64,000 nt of DNA, from assembly GCA_027563935.2 (NCBI GenBank), contig JANVAS020000239.1, forward strand, positions 3,658,001 through 3,722,000, in the 5' to 3' direction. This document shows positions 1-9,126 of this stretch, in pieces. A program made the translations under genes and the position numbers. The notes below the pieces were generated by a model. That model had not been told where the DNA came from and did not search any database. It saw only the letters and a list, made by a program, of their open reading frames with translations. Position 1 is the first letter of the stretch. Each line of letters starts with the position of its first letter. The DNA is from Costus lasius. Its lineage: Eukaryota; Streptophyta; Magnoliopsida; Zingiberales; Costaceae.

Positions 1-592
1 ACACTTTCTCAATCATCTCATCCAGGGGGCCCCTATAGAACATCACACTCCAAACTAGGAGACGGCAATCCTTTATCTATCACTAGTGTCCTAACCTGAC
101 TCATGATCATTATCCAAGATAGTCTATAACCATTATGTTTCAAATGATATTGAACTACCTCAAAACAATGACAATCATCATTTAGAAACACAAGTGATCT
201 CAAGTCAGAGGACATATGCCACTTGTTTGCATACAAGGATTATTCACGTTGTGACAAGCAATTGAATATCCTAGTAGGGTCTGTCCAGTACATCCAATGT
301 ACCCATGAGTCTACATCTTATTCCATGCTCGAAGCATCCTATAAGATTAGAACACATATTAGTCTCAATCATATCAAGGCTGTCTCATGTTCACCAAGAT
401 ATCTCGACTAAGGACTAAAGTGCATATCAGCCTAGCTGAACAGCATTGAGACATTATTCAGAAGTATACATATTGCAGCAGATGATGTAACAACCTGAAT
501 AACAACCATTGCCTTTATAAACATAGAGTTTATACATGATACTGATACAATCCCGAGGCCTCAAACATTAGCCTTAAGGGCATACCCCAACA
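1..592 (-). repeat. Copia LTR, truncated by window edge
   Basis: This is the 5' part (sense strand, read right to left) of an LTR of the same copia family as elements A-D, G and H. It ends on the plus strand with the family terminus ...TACCCCAACA at 592. It could be a solo LTR or the 5' LTR of a minus-strand element lying mostly outside the window; the other end is not visible, so the two cannot be told apart. It shares the family block with the palindrome ATGCTCGAAGCAT near 327. Confidence 0.85.
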
Positions 593-1024
593 GTTACAAG
601 AGGTGGCTTCCATGGATTCAAGAGGTGGCCCCCATTATTTCTAATGTGGCACTTTGTTCCATGTGGCACTTTGCTCCACAACTATCAATCTCTTCCCATT
701 TCTGGGCTTCAAACAAATACCGGCTGGAGCTGTCATGGCTCCTCAAATCAGAGATAGTGGAACTTTGTTCCACAACTATCAATCTCTTTCCAGTTCTGGG
801 CATCATAGTCAAACATATGTTATTCCCACTAGCATTCATACATTAACAAATGGAAACCTACCAAAATGGGTTTATTGATATATGTATCAATCCCTCAAAG
901 ATGTGAACCTTAAAGTTTATAGATGAGATACATGTTTCTGATATACTCATTTCCAAAAGGAAGAGAAATAAGTATCAATAAGCTCCAAAAAGAAGACCAT
1001 ATATGGAAGATACACATAGCAATG
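593..1024. other. Unclassified spacer between two LTRs
   Basis: I recognise no gene or transposon here. It was the target DNA for Copia-C: its last five bases, CAATG (1020-1024), are repeated at 28422-28426 on the other side of that element. A pair of imperfect 40-bp direct repeats lies inside. Confidence 0.5.
668..801. repeat. Pair of 40-bp imperfect direct repeats
   Basis: The copies at 668-707 and 762-801 differ at 3 of 40 positions by eye and are 94 bp apart. Neither has coding potential. Their origin is unknown. Confidence 0.7.
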
Positions 1025-1712
1025 TGAAAGTACCCCTTTCGAGAGGGGGGCGAAACCCTAATAGGGAGGCGCATGTAAACTTTGATAGCGGAAGCAAGGA
1101 TTTTAGGGTTTCATAAGTTCGCATATAGTTCATATGATCAACTTGCATATAAAAACTTGCAAAGATCGACAAGTGATCTTACCAACGCCATTAGATTGGG
1201 TGGCGGCTTGGAGATGAGAGAACGAAATGGTTCTCCTCCAAAGATGACGCACACAAGACGATAGATCGGCTACTTCTTGTTGCTCCTTGTGCTAGCAAGG
1301 ATCTCCAAGTGTCCTTGTCGAATGGAAGGGGAGTTGAGATGATCTCTCGCTTGAGCAAACTCTCTCCAAGGCGTGAACAACCACTTCCACACGAGAGCAA
1401 GCGACGAGAATAGGAGAGGGGCGACAAGAGATGCGTTCCACTCAAAACGTGGAGGCGTGGCTACTAAAAATAGCTAGCCTTATTCTCTTATGCGATCATG
1501 CGTTCATGTACGCACGAACCAATCGCATTTTGCTCTCTCCCTTGAACCATGCGCTCACTCAATGAGCTGGTTCAATGTCGGTTTGGTTCAAAGACCAATT
1601 AACCCAAGCCATATGGTCTAGATCACAATAAACCCTAAGGTTCAAGATCTAACCGTTCATCTCTTGATGCTCCTGATCTCACCGATCTAGCATCCAATCT
1701 CTCAATCGAAGC
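1025..1712 (-). repeat. Copia-C 3' LTR, distal segment
   Basis: This is the sense-strand 3' end of the LTR. It begins on the plus strand with TGAAAGTACCCC and breaks at the GAAGC target of Copia-A (1708-1712). The rest of the LTR resumes at 19972. The palindrome GGCTA...TAGCC around CTAAAAATAG lies at 1459-1479. Confidence 0.93.
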
Positions 1713-3394
1713 TGTTGGGGTATGCCCTTAAGGCTAATGTTTGAGGCCTTGGGTTTGTATCAGTATCATGTAATAAACTATTATGTTTATAAAGGCATGG
1801 TTATTATTCAGTTAGCTACATTGTCTGCTGCAATATATGTTCTTCTGAATAATGTCTCAAAGCTGTTCAGCTAGGCTAACAGGCAATAAAGTCCTTAGTC
1901 GATATATCTTGGTGAACATGAGATAGCCTTGATATGGTTAAGACTAATATGTGTTCTAATCTTATAGGATGCTTCGAGCATGAAATAAGATGTAGACTCA
2001 TGGGTACATTGGATGTACTGGACAGACCCTACTAGGATATTCAATTGTTTGTCATAATGTGAATAATCCTTGAATGTAACAAGTGGCACATTTCCTCTGA
2101 CTTGAGATCACTTGTGTTTTCTAAATGATGATTGTCATTGTTTTGAGGTAGTTCAATATCATTTGAAACATAATGATTATAGACTATCTTGGATGGTGAG
2201 CTTGAGTCAGGTTAGGGCACTAGTGATAGACATAGGATTGCCGTCTCCTTGTTTAAGGAGTGTGATGTTCTAAAGGGGCCCCCTGGATGAGATGATTGAG
2301 AAAGTGTATGGCCATACCCAGGTGACTATGTTCATCTGATCTAATCATGCTCATCATATTGGAGTTACAAGCTTGACACGCTTGTCCAATAAGAACATCC
2401 AGTGGCAAAGGAAATATGTATGCTTTGTGAGTTAATTCACACTTGTGTTGTTTTTGGGTGTAGTCTTGGAAGACTCTTTCCTTTATATCGGGAGACAGTG
2501 ATGTGTTGCTAGATACCCCTCACTGATCGTGATGACGTGAGTTATCGTTACCGACATTTAAAGGAAACCCTCAGGGTCGCACAATTTGATGATATGGCTT
2601 ACTTAAGTCAGATCGTGTGGACTGAATTGTTTGAGTTCAGTTTAAAGGGATTTAATCTCTGATTGTGAGTGAGATCTGGTCTGATCATGTTTGATTGATT
2701 AGGGCTTCAGATCGGTAAGCTTCGATAGAGAGATTGGATGCTAGATTGGTCAGATCAGGAGCATCAAGAGATTGATGGTCAGATCAAGAACCTAAGTGTT
2801 TATTATGGTCTGGACTGAATGCTTGGCTTATTTGGTTATTGAACCGAACCAAAGTGAACCGGCTCATGGATGAGCGCATGGTTCAAGGGTGAAGAGAAGT
2901 TTGCGCTTGGGGTAAACCCATGGTCGCATGAGTGCATGAACGTGGGAGTGTTTCTATTTTTAGAAACCATGACTCCTAAACGTGACATCGCCTCACGTTA
3001 CTCCTCTCTCATGCCTATTGTCGCTCCTTCCTCTCGTCGCTTGCTCATTCGAGAGTGCATGTGGTGTTGACGAAAGGAGAAGGAAGTTTTTCGCCAAGCC
3101 AAGAAGATCTCATCCCTTCCATACGAGAAGGATACTTGGACGATCCTTGCTAGCACAAGGGACGACAAGAAGAAGCTATACCTCATCTGGTGTGCGACAA
3201 TTTGGAGGAGACCTCTCTTGTTCTCTTGCTTCCAAGACGCCATCTAGAAATGGCTATGGTATGGTTCTATCACTTCTATACAATCGGTTTTGTTAATCAT
3301 AATACCATGCAAGATCTAGAAACCCCCTTTCCGCTGCTTTCATTCTTCATATGCGCCTATGATTTAGGGTTTCGCCCCCTTGTGGGAACTTGCA
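1713..3394 (+). repeat. Copia-A 5' LTR
   Basis: 1682 bp, starting TGTTGGGGTATGCC and ending ACTTGCA, two bases before the primer-binding site. A near-terminal palindrome CCTTAAGG is shared by most elements of this family. No classic TATA box is obvious. The sequence CTATTTTTAG sits in the centre of a strong palindrome at 2950-2967 and may be a TATA-like or CArG-like core. Confidence 0.95.
2950..2967 (+). promoter_or_regulatory. LTR palindrome with CTATTTTTAG core
   Basis: Arms GTTTCTA and TAGAAAC surround TTTT. The homologous place in the other LTRs also holds an inverted repeat, with different arms: 12018-12037 (B), 27163-27183 (C), 30276-30293 (D), 46608-46638 (G) and 51205-51236 (H). The CTATTTTTAG core resembles a MADS-domain CArG box and also a degenerate TATA element. 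A regulatory role is inference. Confidence 0.45.
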
Positions 3395-3396
3395 AA

Positions 3397-3408
3397 TGGT
3401 ATCAGAGC
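3397..3408 (+). other. Copia-A primer-binding site (initiator Met tRNA)
   Basis: TGGTATCAGAGC is complementary to the 3' end of plant initiator methionine tRNA, the usual minus-strand primer of Ty1/copia elements. It lies two bases after the LTR. Confidence 0.95.
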
Positions 3409-4099
3409 CATGGTTAACGCATGTTTTATGATTGCTTAAGCCCTTTTGTGATCCTTGTTTGTGAATAACGCTTAGATCTTGATTACATGCGCAAATACAT
3501 GTTAAGTTGTCATAAGCGAAACTTGTATGTTTGTCTTAGCGCATGTATGTTGGCGCATTTTAATTGTTGTTGTTTTATCAAAACTATTATAACATGCGCG
3601 ACTCACTAGATCTAAGGCCTTGCATTAAACCCTTAGACGGGTTATTAGGGTTGAAGTCACCCCCTAGGTTAGATCCAAAAGTCTAATCAGACCATCTGAC
3701 AGCCTTGATGGGTTGACCAGGTAGCACCTGTGCGCAAGCACGTGGTGGCTACAGGTCGGCTGCAGACAGGCGTGTAGCGATGTCTGATTGAGACAACCTA
3801 TGAACGCACATGAGTTAGGCCCGGGCTCACACCCGCTTGCCAGACCTCATTGTGGCTGTTCAGCCCTGGCGCATGCATGGTTGACCTTATGGTCGACACA
3901 AGTCAGTTAGGACTTGGTGCATGTAAGGGCAGTGGATCTGACTAGGTTGGATGAGTGGATCCCTAGTAATGGACCGTTGTAAGGTTGTTGGGCATATAAG
4001 CAAAATAAAATTGATGCCCATGGGGTTTTTCGAAAATTTTATTTTAATGACTGGATCACATGATGATTGATGCCATGTGTTTGTCTATTTATTCTTATG

Positions 4100-4345
4100 T
4101 GGGCTGCCCATGTTAATTCTGTGCTGTGCTGGGGCCTGCGTGCCTGTATTAATTTTGTAAATTAATTTTATATTGTGATCTGCGAATCACATTGCTTTTA
4201 ATTTATAAAATGTAATTGACCTGCGTGTCAATCTTGTCTAGATAGTTAAATTTGTAATTTAATTAGACAAGAGCACAGAGCACACTTGGCACAGGCGCAT
4301 GCAGCAGTGGCTAGACCAGGTGGGAGGTCCAGGGTTCGACTCTGG
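4100..4345 (+). other. Copia-A leader RNA hairpin cluster
   Basis: In order: TGGG/CCCA with a 3-nt loop (4100-4110); GGGC/GCCT with hexaloop CTGCGT (4132-4145); TGTGAT/ATCACA with hexaloop CTGCGA (4174-4191); ATTGAC/GTCAAT with hexaloop CTGCGT (4215-4232); immediately after it a two-part stem with outer arms CTTGTCTA/TAGACAAG and inner arms TTAAATT/AATTTAA (4233-4271); and a tRNA T-arm-like hairpin CCAGGG/CTCTGG around TTCGA (4329-4345). The same order is found in the leaders of B, C and G, and without the last hairpin in H. Stem changes between elements are often compensatory. A role in packaging, dimerisation or translation is inferred. Confidence 0.6.
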
Positions 4346-4692
4346 GACCAGGCGCATTTACCTGGTGGGCGCACCTGAGCTGCAAATGGCGCTTGGGCCC
4401 TGGTTTGGGCCAGATGAGCAGCAAAAGCCCCATGAAGCAAAAGCAAGTAAAGACTTAAGTTAGGTTAAGGTCTTACTTAGGCTATGGGCTTTTACCACAT
4501 AAGATCCATGCTTTCTTTTATTGCTTATATAAGTAGAACAGCATGTTTTAATTTATCTTCTGCAATCACCATAGGAATTGCATGATAGTGAGGAAGATAA
4601 AAGACCGTTAAAATCCAACGCTAAAATATCAAGCTCGTAAGCCTTCTGACGCGAAACCTCACTGTTCTGACTATCGTTGGAGCCGTGTTGTA

Positions 4693-4914
4693 CCCACTCA
4701 GTGGGCACGTCCATCTATCTTCAGATGGTGCGGGATTACACCTGCGTGTTACAGAGTAGGGATTTATCCCTTCTCGATGCTCAGCATAGCACGTGGTGGT
4801 CCAGGGAGTAGGTCGGGTCAGCTTGACCATGTAGGCTACATATGTGGCGCATATGGTAGCACATGGGAGCAGCCATCTGTGGGGTCAGAGATTGTGTTGT
4901 ACCAACTCAGTTGG
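4693..4914 (+). repeat. Two related leader palindromes
   Basis: CCCAC-TCA-GTGGG at 4693-4705 and CCAAC-TCA-GTTGG at 4902-4914 share flanks (TGTTGTACC before, GGCAC after). They differ by one compensatory pair, C:G against A:T. Both are present in the leaders of B, C, G and H. Confidence 0.65.
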
Positions 4915-5223
4915 CACAGTCTGCTGGACTGCCCAGATGAAGGGGAATTGCACGGGTTGGCGATTGGCTGGGACAGCCTACCAGAGATTAGTGCTTGTAC
5001 TCTCTGTGCATCTTATCTCGCCTGAGCGGGACGCGGAGACCAAGTATGAAATCTGGATCCCATCTCACTAAAAGAGTGTTTACTCTTTCGCACTGTTTAA
5101 TGGATTTTTCAGTCAGATAAAATAGTGAGAAAAAGAATCTTTCTTAAGTCCTGATTGATTCTTAACATTGATACTGACCTTGCTGTTCTTGCATTGTTGT
5201 AGATACCTGCAGCAACGAACACC

Positions 5224-8200
5224 ATGAGCTTCAATGTGCGATCCCTACTGGAAAGGGAGAAGTTTGCTGGGCCGAACTTCTCAGACTGGTTCGGACACCT
5301 TAAGATCGTTCTTAAGGCAGAGAGGAAACTGTATGTCCTCGAGACGGCGATACCGCCTCAGCCCGCTCTGAACGCCGCAAGGGCGGTTCGGGAAGCCTAT
5401 GAAAAGCACGTCAATGATAGCATTGATGTCGCTTGCCTGATGCTAGCGTCTATGATGCCACCGCTGCAGCGTCAGCATGAGGATATGTCTGCCATAGACA
5501 TGATAGCAAACCTCAAGATGCTGTATGCTGCACAGGCGAGGACTGAACGCTATAATTTGACGAAGCTCTTCTTTCAGAGCAAACTGGCTGAAGGGAGCCC
5601 AGTGGGAGCTCACGTGCTCAAGATGATTGGGCACAAGGAGGCTCTAGAGAAACTGGGGCATACCATCAATCAGGAGCTTGCTGTAGATATTATTCTGCAG
5701 TCTCTCCCGCCCTCTTTCGATTCGTTCATTATTAATTTTAATATGAACAAAATCGATTGTACTCCGGCAGAGCTGCTGAATATGCTCCTCACTACTGAGG
5801 AGACTCTGAAGGGAAAGCCTTCGACCTCTGTCTTAATGGTTCCTTCCAGGAACAAAGAAGAAGGGGAAGAAGGGCAAAGCCCCTGTCAAGAGCTACAGCA
5901 AGGCTCTGAAGCAAAAGGTTAAGCGGTCCAAGGAATATAGGTGTTTCCACTGTGGCCAGCTGGGTCACTGGAAAAAGGACTGTAAAGCGCTCCAAGGAGA
6001 TAAGAGGGGAAGCTTCGCTTCTGGCTCAGGTATTTATGTGATTGAGGTCATGTTTTCTTCTTCTATATCATGGGTGTTGGACACTGCATGTGGAGTTCAC
6101 ATTTGTTCAAATGTACAGGAACTCAAGAGAAGAAGACAGGTGGGACAGCATGAGGTGGACCTACGCGTTGGAAACGGGGCACGGGTTGCTGCTGTTGCTG
6201 TAGGAGACTATTTCATTTCTTTACCATCTGGAATTGTATTGGAACTAGACAATTGTTATTTTGTTCCCAGTATTACTAAAAATATTATCTCCATTCCTGC
6301 TCTTGACAGGAAGGGATTTTCCTTTGAATGCAACATTTCAAAGTGTGTTTTATCTTTTGATAATATTGTTTATGCAACTGGTTCAATTAACAATGGGTTA
6401 TACATGTTGGACATGGAATGTTCTATACAAAATATTGATAATAAGAAAGCCAAGTATGCTGATGACAGCACCTTGCTATGGCATAGTCGTTTAGGCCATA
6501 TTAACGAGAAACGCATTAAGCGGTTGCATGATCATGGACTGCTGGGATCATTCTCCTACAAGGAGATTGATACATGCAAAGCTTGTTTGATGGGTAAAAT
6601 GACGAAGTCACCTTTTCCTCACAAAGGTCAAAGGGCTTCAGGTTTACTTGACCTTATACACAGTGATGTGTGTGGGCCATTTAGTAAATATGCCAGAGGT
6701 GGCTATCAGTACTTCATTACCTTTACTAATGATTTCAGTAGATATGGGTATGTCTATCTAATGAGACATAAAAGTGAATCTTTTGACAAGTTCAAAGAGT
6801 TCAAGAATGAAGTACAAAATCAGCTAGGCCAAAATATCAAGGCACTTCGCTCAGATCGAGGTGGAGAATACCTAAGTCATGCGTTTACTGACTATTTAAA
6901 GGAGTGTGGGATTATCTCACAGCTCACTCCGCCAGGAACACCGCAATGGAATGGGGTGTCCGAAAGGAGAAATAGAACGTTACTTGATATGGTTCGTTCT
7001 ATGATGAATCAGGCTACTCTACCTTACTCCTTTTGGGGATTTGCACTGGAAACAGCTGCAAAGGTACTAAACCGAGTGCCACCCAAGGCCGTTTCAAAGA
7101 CGCCATATGAATTATGGTATGGGAAACAGCCAAGCTTGATGTTTATAAGGATCTGGGGCTGCGAGGCTTATGTCAAAAAGCTCGCCTCTGGGAAACTAGA
7201 GAGCAGATCTGACAAATGCATCTTTGTCGGTTACCCTAAGGAAACTAAGGGTTATTATTTCTACGATCCCAAAGAGAACAAGGTATTTGTTGCTCGGACG
7301 GCTATATTTCTTGAGAAGGAGTTTCTTCTGCAAGAGGCCAGTGGGAGAGAAATAAAGCTGAATGAGAATCCAGAGGAAGGACAAAGTGATCAAGCAGAGT
7401 TGGATGAGCCTGAGCCGGTAGAACAGGTTATTGAACAACCTGAGGCTCAGATATCACGGGAACCGCGAAGATCGGGAAGGATCCGTCGACAGCCTGAGCG
7501 CTATGACGGAGTCTACATCATTGATAATGATGAACCCCTCACTTATGCGGATGCGGTCAGTGGACCGGAGTCAGCGAGATGGCTTGAGGCTATGCGCGCC
7601 GAGATGGACTCCATGTCAGATAACCAAGTTTGGGATTTGGTTGATCCGCCTCTGGGAGTTATCCCTATAGGCTGTAAATGGATCTTCAAGAAGAAGATTG
7701 ACATGGATGGTAACGTGGTTACCTATAAAGGCAGGCTAGTTGCGAAAGGTTTCAAACAAATCTACGGGATAGATTATGATGAAACTTTCTCACCTGTAGC
7801 CATGTTTAAGTCTATTCGGATTCTTTTCGCGATAGCTGCATATTATGATTATGAGATCTGGCAAATGGATGTGAAAACAGCTTTCCTTAATGGAAATCTG
7901 GATGAGGATGTGTACATGACACAACCTGAGGGTTTCACTGATCCATCAGATCGTCATAAGATATGCAAGTTAAAGAAGTCTATTTATGGACTTAAGCAAG
8001 CATCAAGAAGCTGGAACATTCGTTTTGATGAATCAGTCACTGAATTTGGTTTCATCAAGAACGAGGATGACCCGTGTGTATATAAGAGGTTTAGTGGGAG
8101 CGTGATTACTTTCCTAGTCCTCTACGTCGATGATATCTTGATCATTGGAAATGACATTCCTGAAATGCATGCAGTTAAGGCATGGTTAAGGAAATGTTTC

Positions 8201-9106
8201 CAGATGAAAGATTTAGGAGAAGCAGCCTATGTATTAGGTGTGAAGATCTACAGGGATAGATCTAAGAGGCTTCTCGGGCTGTGCCAGAGTACTTACATCG
8301 ATAAAGTCCTGGAGAGATTTCATTTAGAGAATTCTAAACGAGGATATCTTCCAGTCAGACATGGTCTGAATCTTTCGAAGAGTCAGTGTCCACAAACACA
8401 GACTGAGAAAGATGAAATGGACAATACGCCTTATGCTTCGGCTATTGGTTCCATTATGTATGCGATGTTGTGTACTCGCCCAGACGTCGCTTACGGGTTA
8501 AGCGTGACCAGTCGGTTCCAAAGTAATCCAGGTCAGGCACACTGGATTGCAGTCAAGAATATCTTAAAATATCTTCGGAGGACCAAAGATATGTTCTTGA
8601 TATATGGTGGTCAGGAAGAACTCAGTATTGAAGGATATACTGACGCTTCATTCCAGTCTGACCAGGATGATTTCCGATCGCAATCAGGCTATGTTTTTAG
8701 CTTGAATGGAGGAGCAGTGGTGTGGAAGAGTTTCAAACAGTCAACTATTGCTGATTCCACAACAGAAGCCGAGTATGTTGTAGCCTCGGAAGCATCCAAG
8801 GAGGCAGTGTGGATTCGTAAGTTCGTGAGAGAACTTGGTGTTGTTCCTTCGAGTGCAGATCCTTTGGTTATCTTCTGTGATAACACTGGAGCAATCGCAC
8901 AAGCAAAGGAACCACGGTCGCACCAGAAGTCCAAGCACATACAGAGACGGTTTCATTTGATCAGGGAGATCATTGATCGTGGCGAGATCAAAGTATGCAA
9001 GGTTCATACAGATGACAATCTGGCAGACCTGCTTACCAAGCCTCTGGCGCAGCAGAAGCATGAGAAGCACTGTAATAATATGGGTTTGAGATTTCTCAAC
9101 CATTAG
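5224..9106 (+). pseudogene. gag-pol: Copia-A gag-pol, single +1 frameshift
   Basis: This encodes the copia polyprotein (capsid, zinc knuckle, protease, integrase, reverse transcriptase, RNase H) for particle assembly, reverse transcription and integration. The start follows CAACGAACACC, as in the intact copies. The first frame runs to 5922 (232 codons). Compared with Copia-B, one extra A lies in the AAA at 5854-5856, in the lysine-rich stretch before the zinc knuckle, so the rest of pol is out of frame. After the shift the pol frame is open to 9106 and keeps LDTACG (protease), the HHCC and DDE integrase residues, YVDD and the RNase H acidic residues. Small oddities against B and H include TND for TDD near the integrase core and LADLLTK for LADPLTK near the end. 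It is recent damage in an otherwise whole gene. Confidence 0.93.
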
Positions 9107-9115
9107 ATTAAGTAC

Positions 9116-9126
9116 AAGTGGGAGAT
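9116..9126 (+). other. Copia-A polypurine tract
   Basis: AAGTGGGAGAT directly precedes the 3' LTR. It primes plus-strand DNA synthesis and is identical in the other family members. Confidence 0.9.

Larger units (their letters stand above)
3409..5223 (+). other. Copia-A 5' leader (non-coding)
   Basis: A 1.8-kb leader between the primer-binding site and gag without a substantial reading frame. It contains a hairpin cluster at 4100-4345, paired palindromes at 4693-4705 and 4902-4914, and a plausible 3' splice acceptor (branch-like CTGAC at 5174-5178, TTGTTGTAG ending at 5202) just before the gag ATG. Long leaders are typical of this copia type and carry packaging and translation signals. Confidence 0.8.

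Noticed and set aside
3190..3417. Several 60-120-codon frames inside LTRs (for example 2982-3296, 12007-12381, 26895-27149)
   Set aside because: They lie in U3/U5 regions, overlap on both strands and are not kept between LTRs of the family, so I treat them as shadows.
4329..4345. A genuine tRNA gene
   Set aside because: Only a T-arm-like hairpin and a weak upstream A-box-like sequence are visible. A complete cloverleaf with anticodon arm is not.
5854..5922. Programmed +1 frameshift between Gag and Pol in Copia-A
   Set aside because: The intact relatives B and H have one continuous frame without any slip, so the shift is better explained as a mutation.
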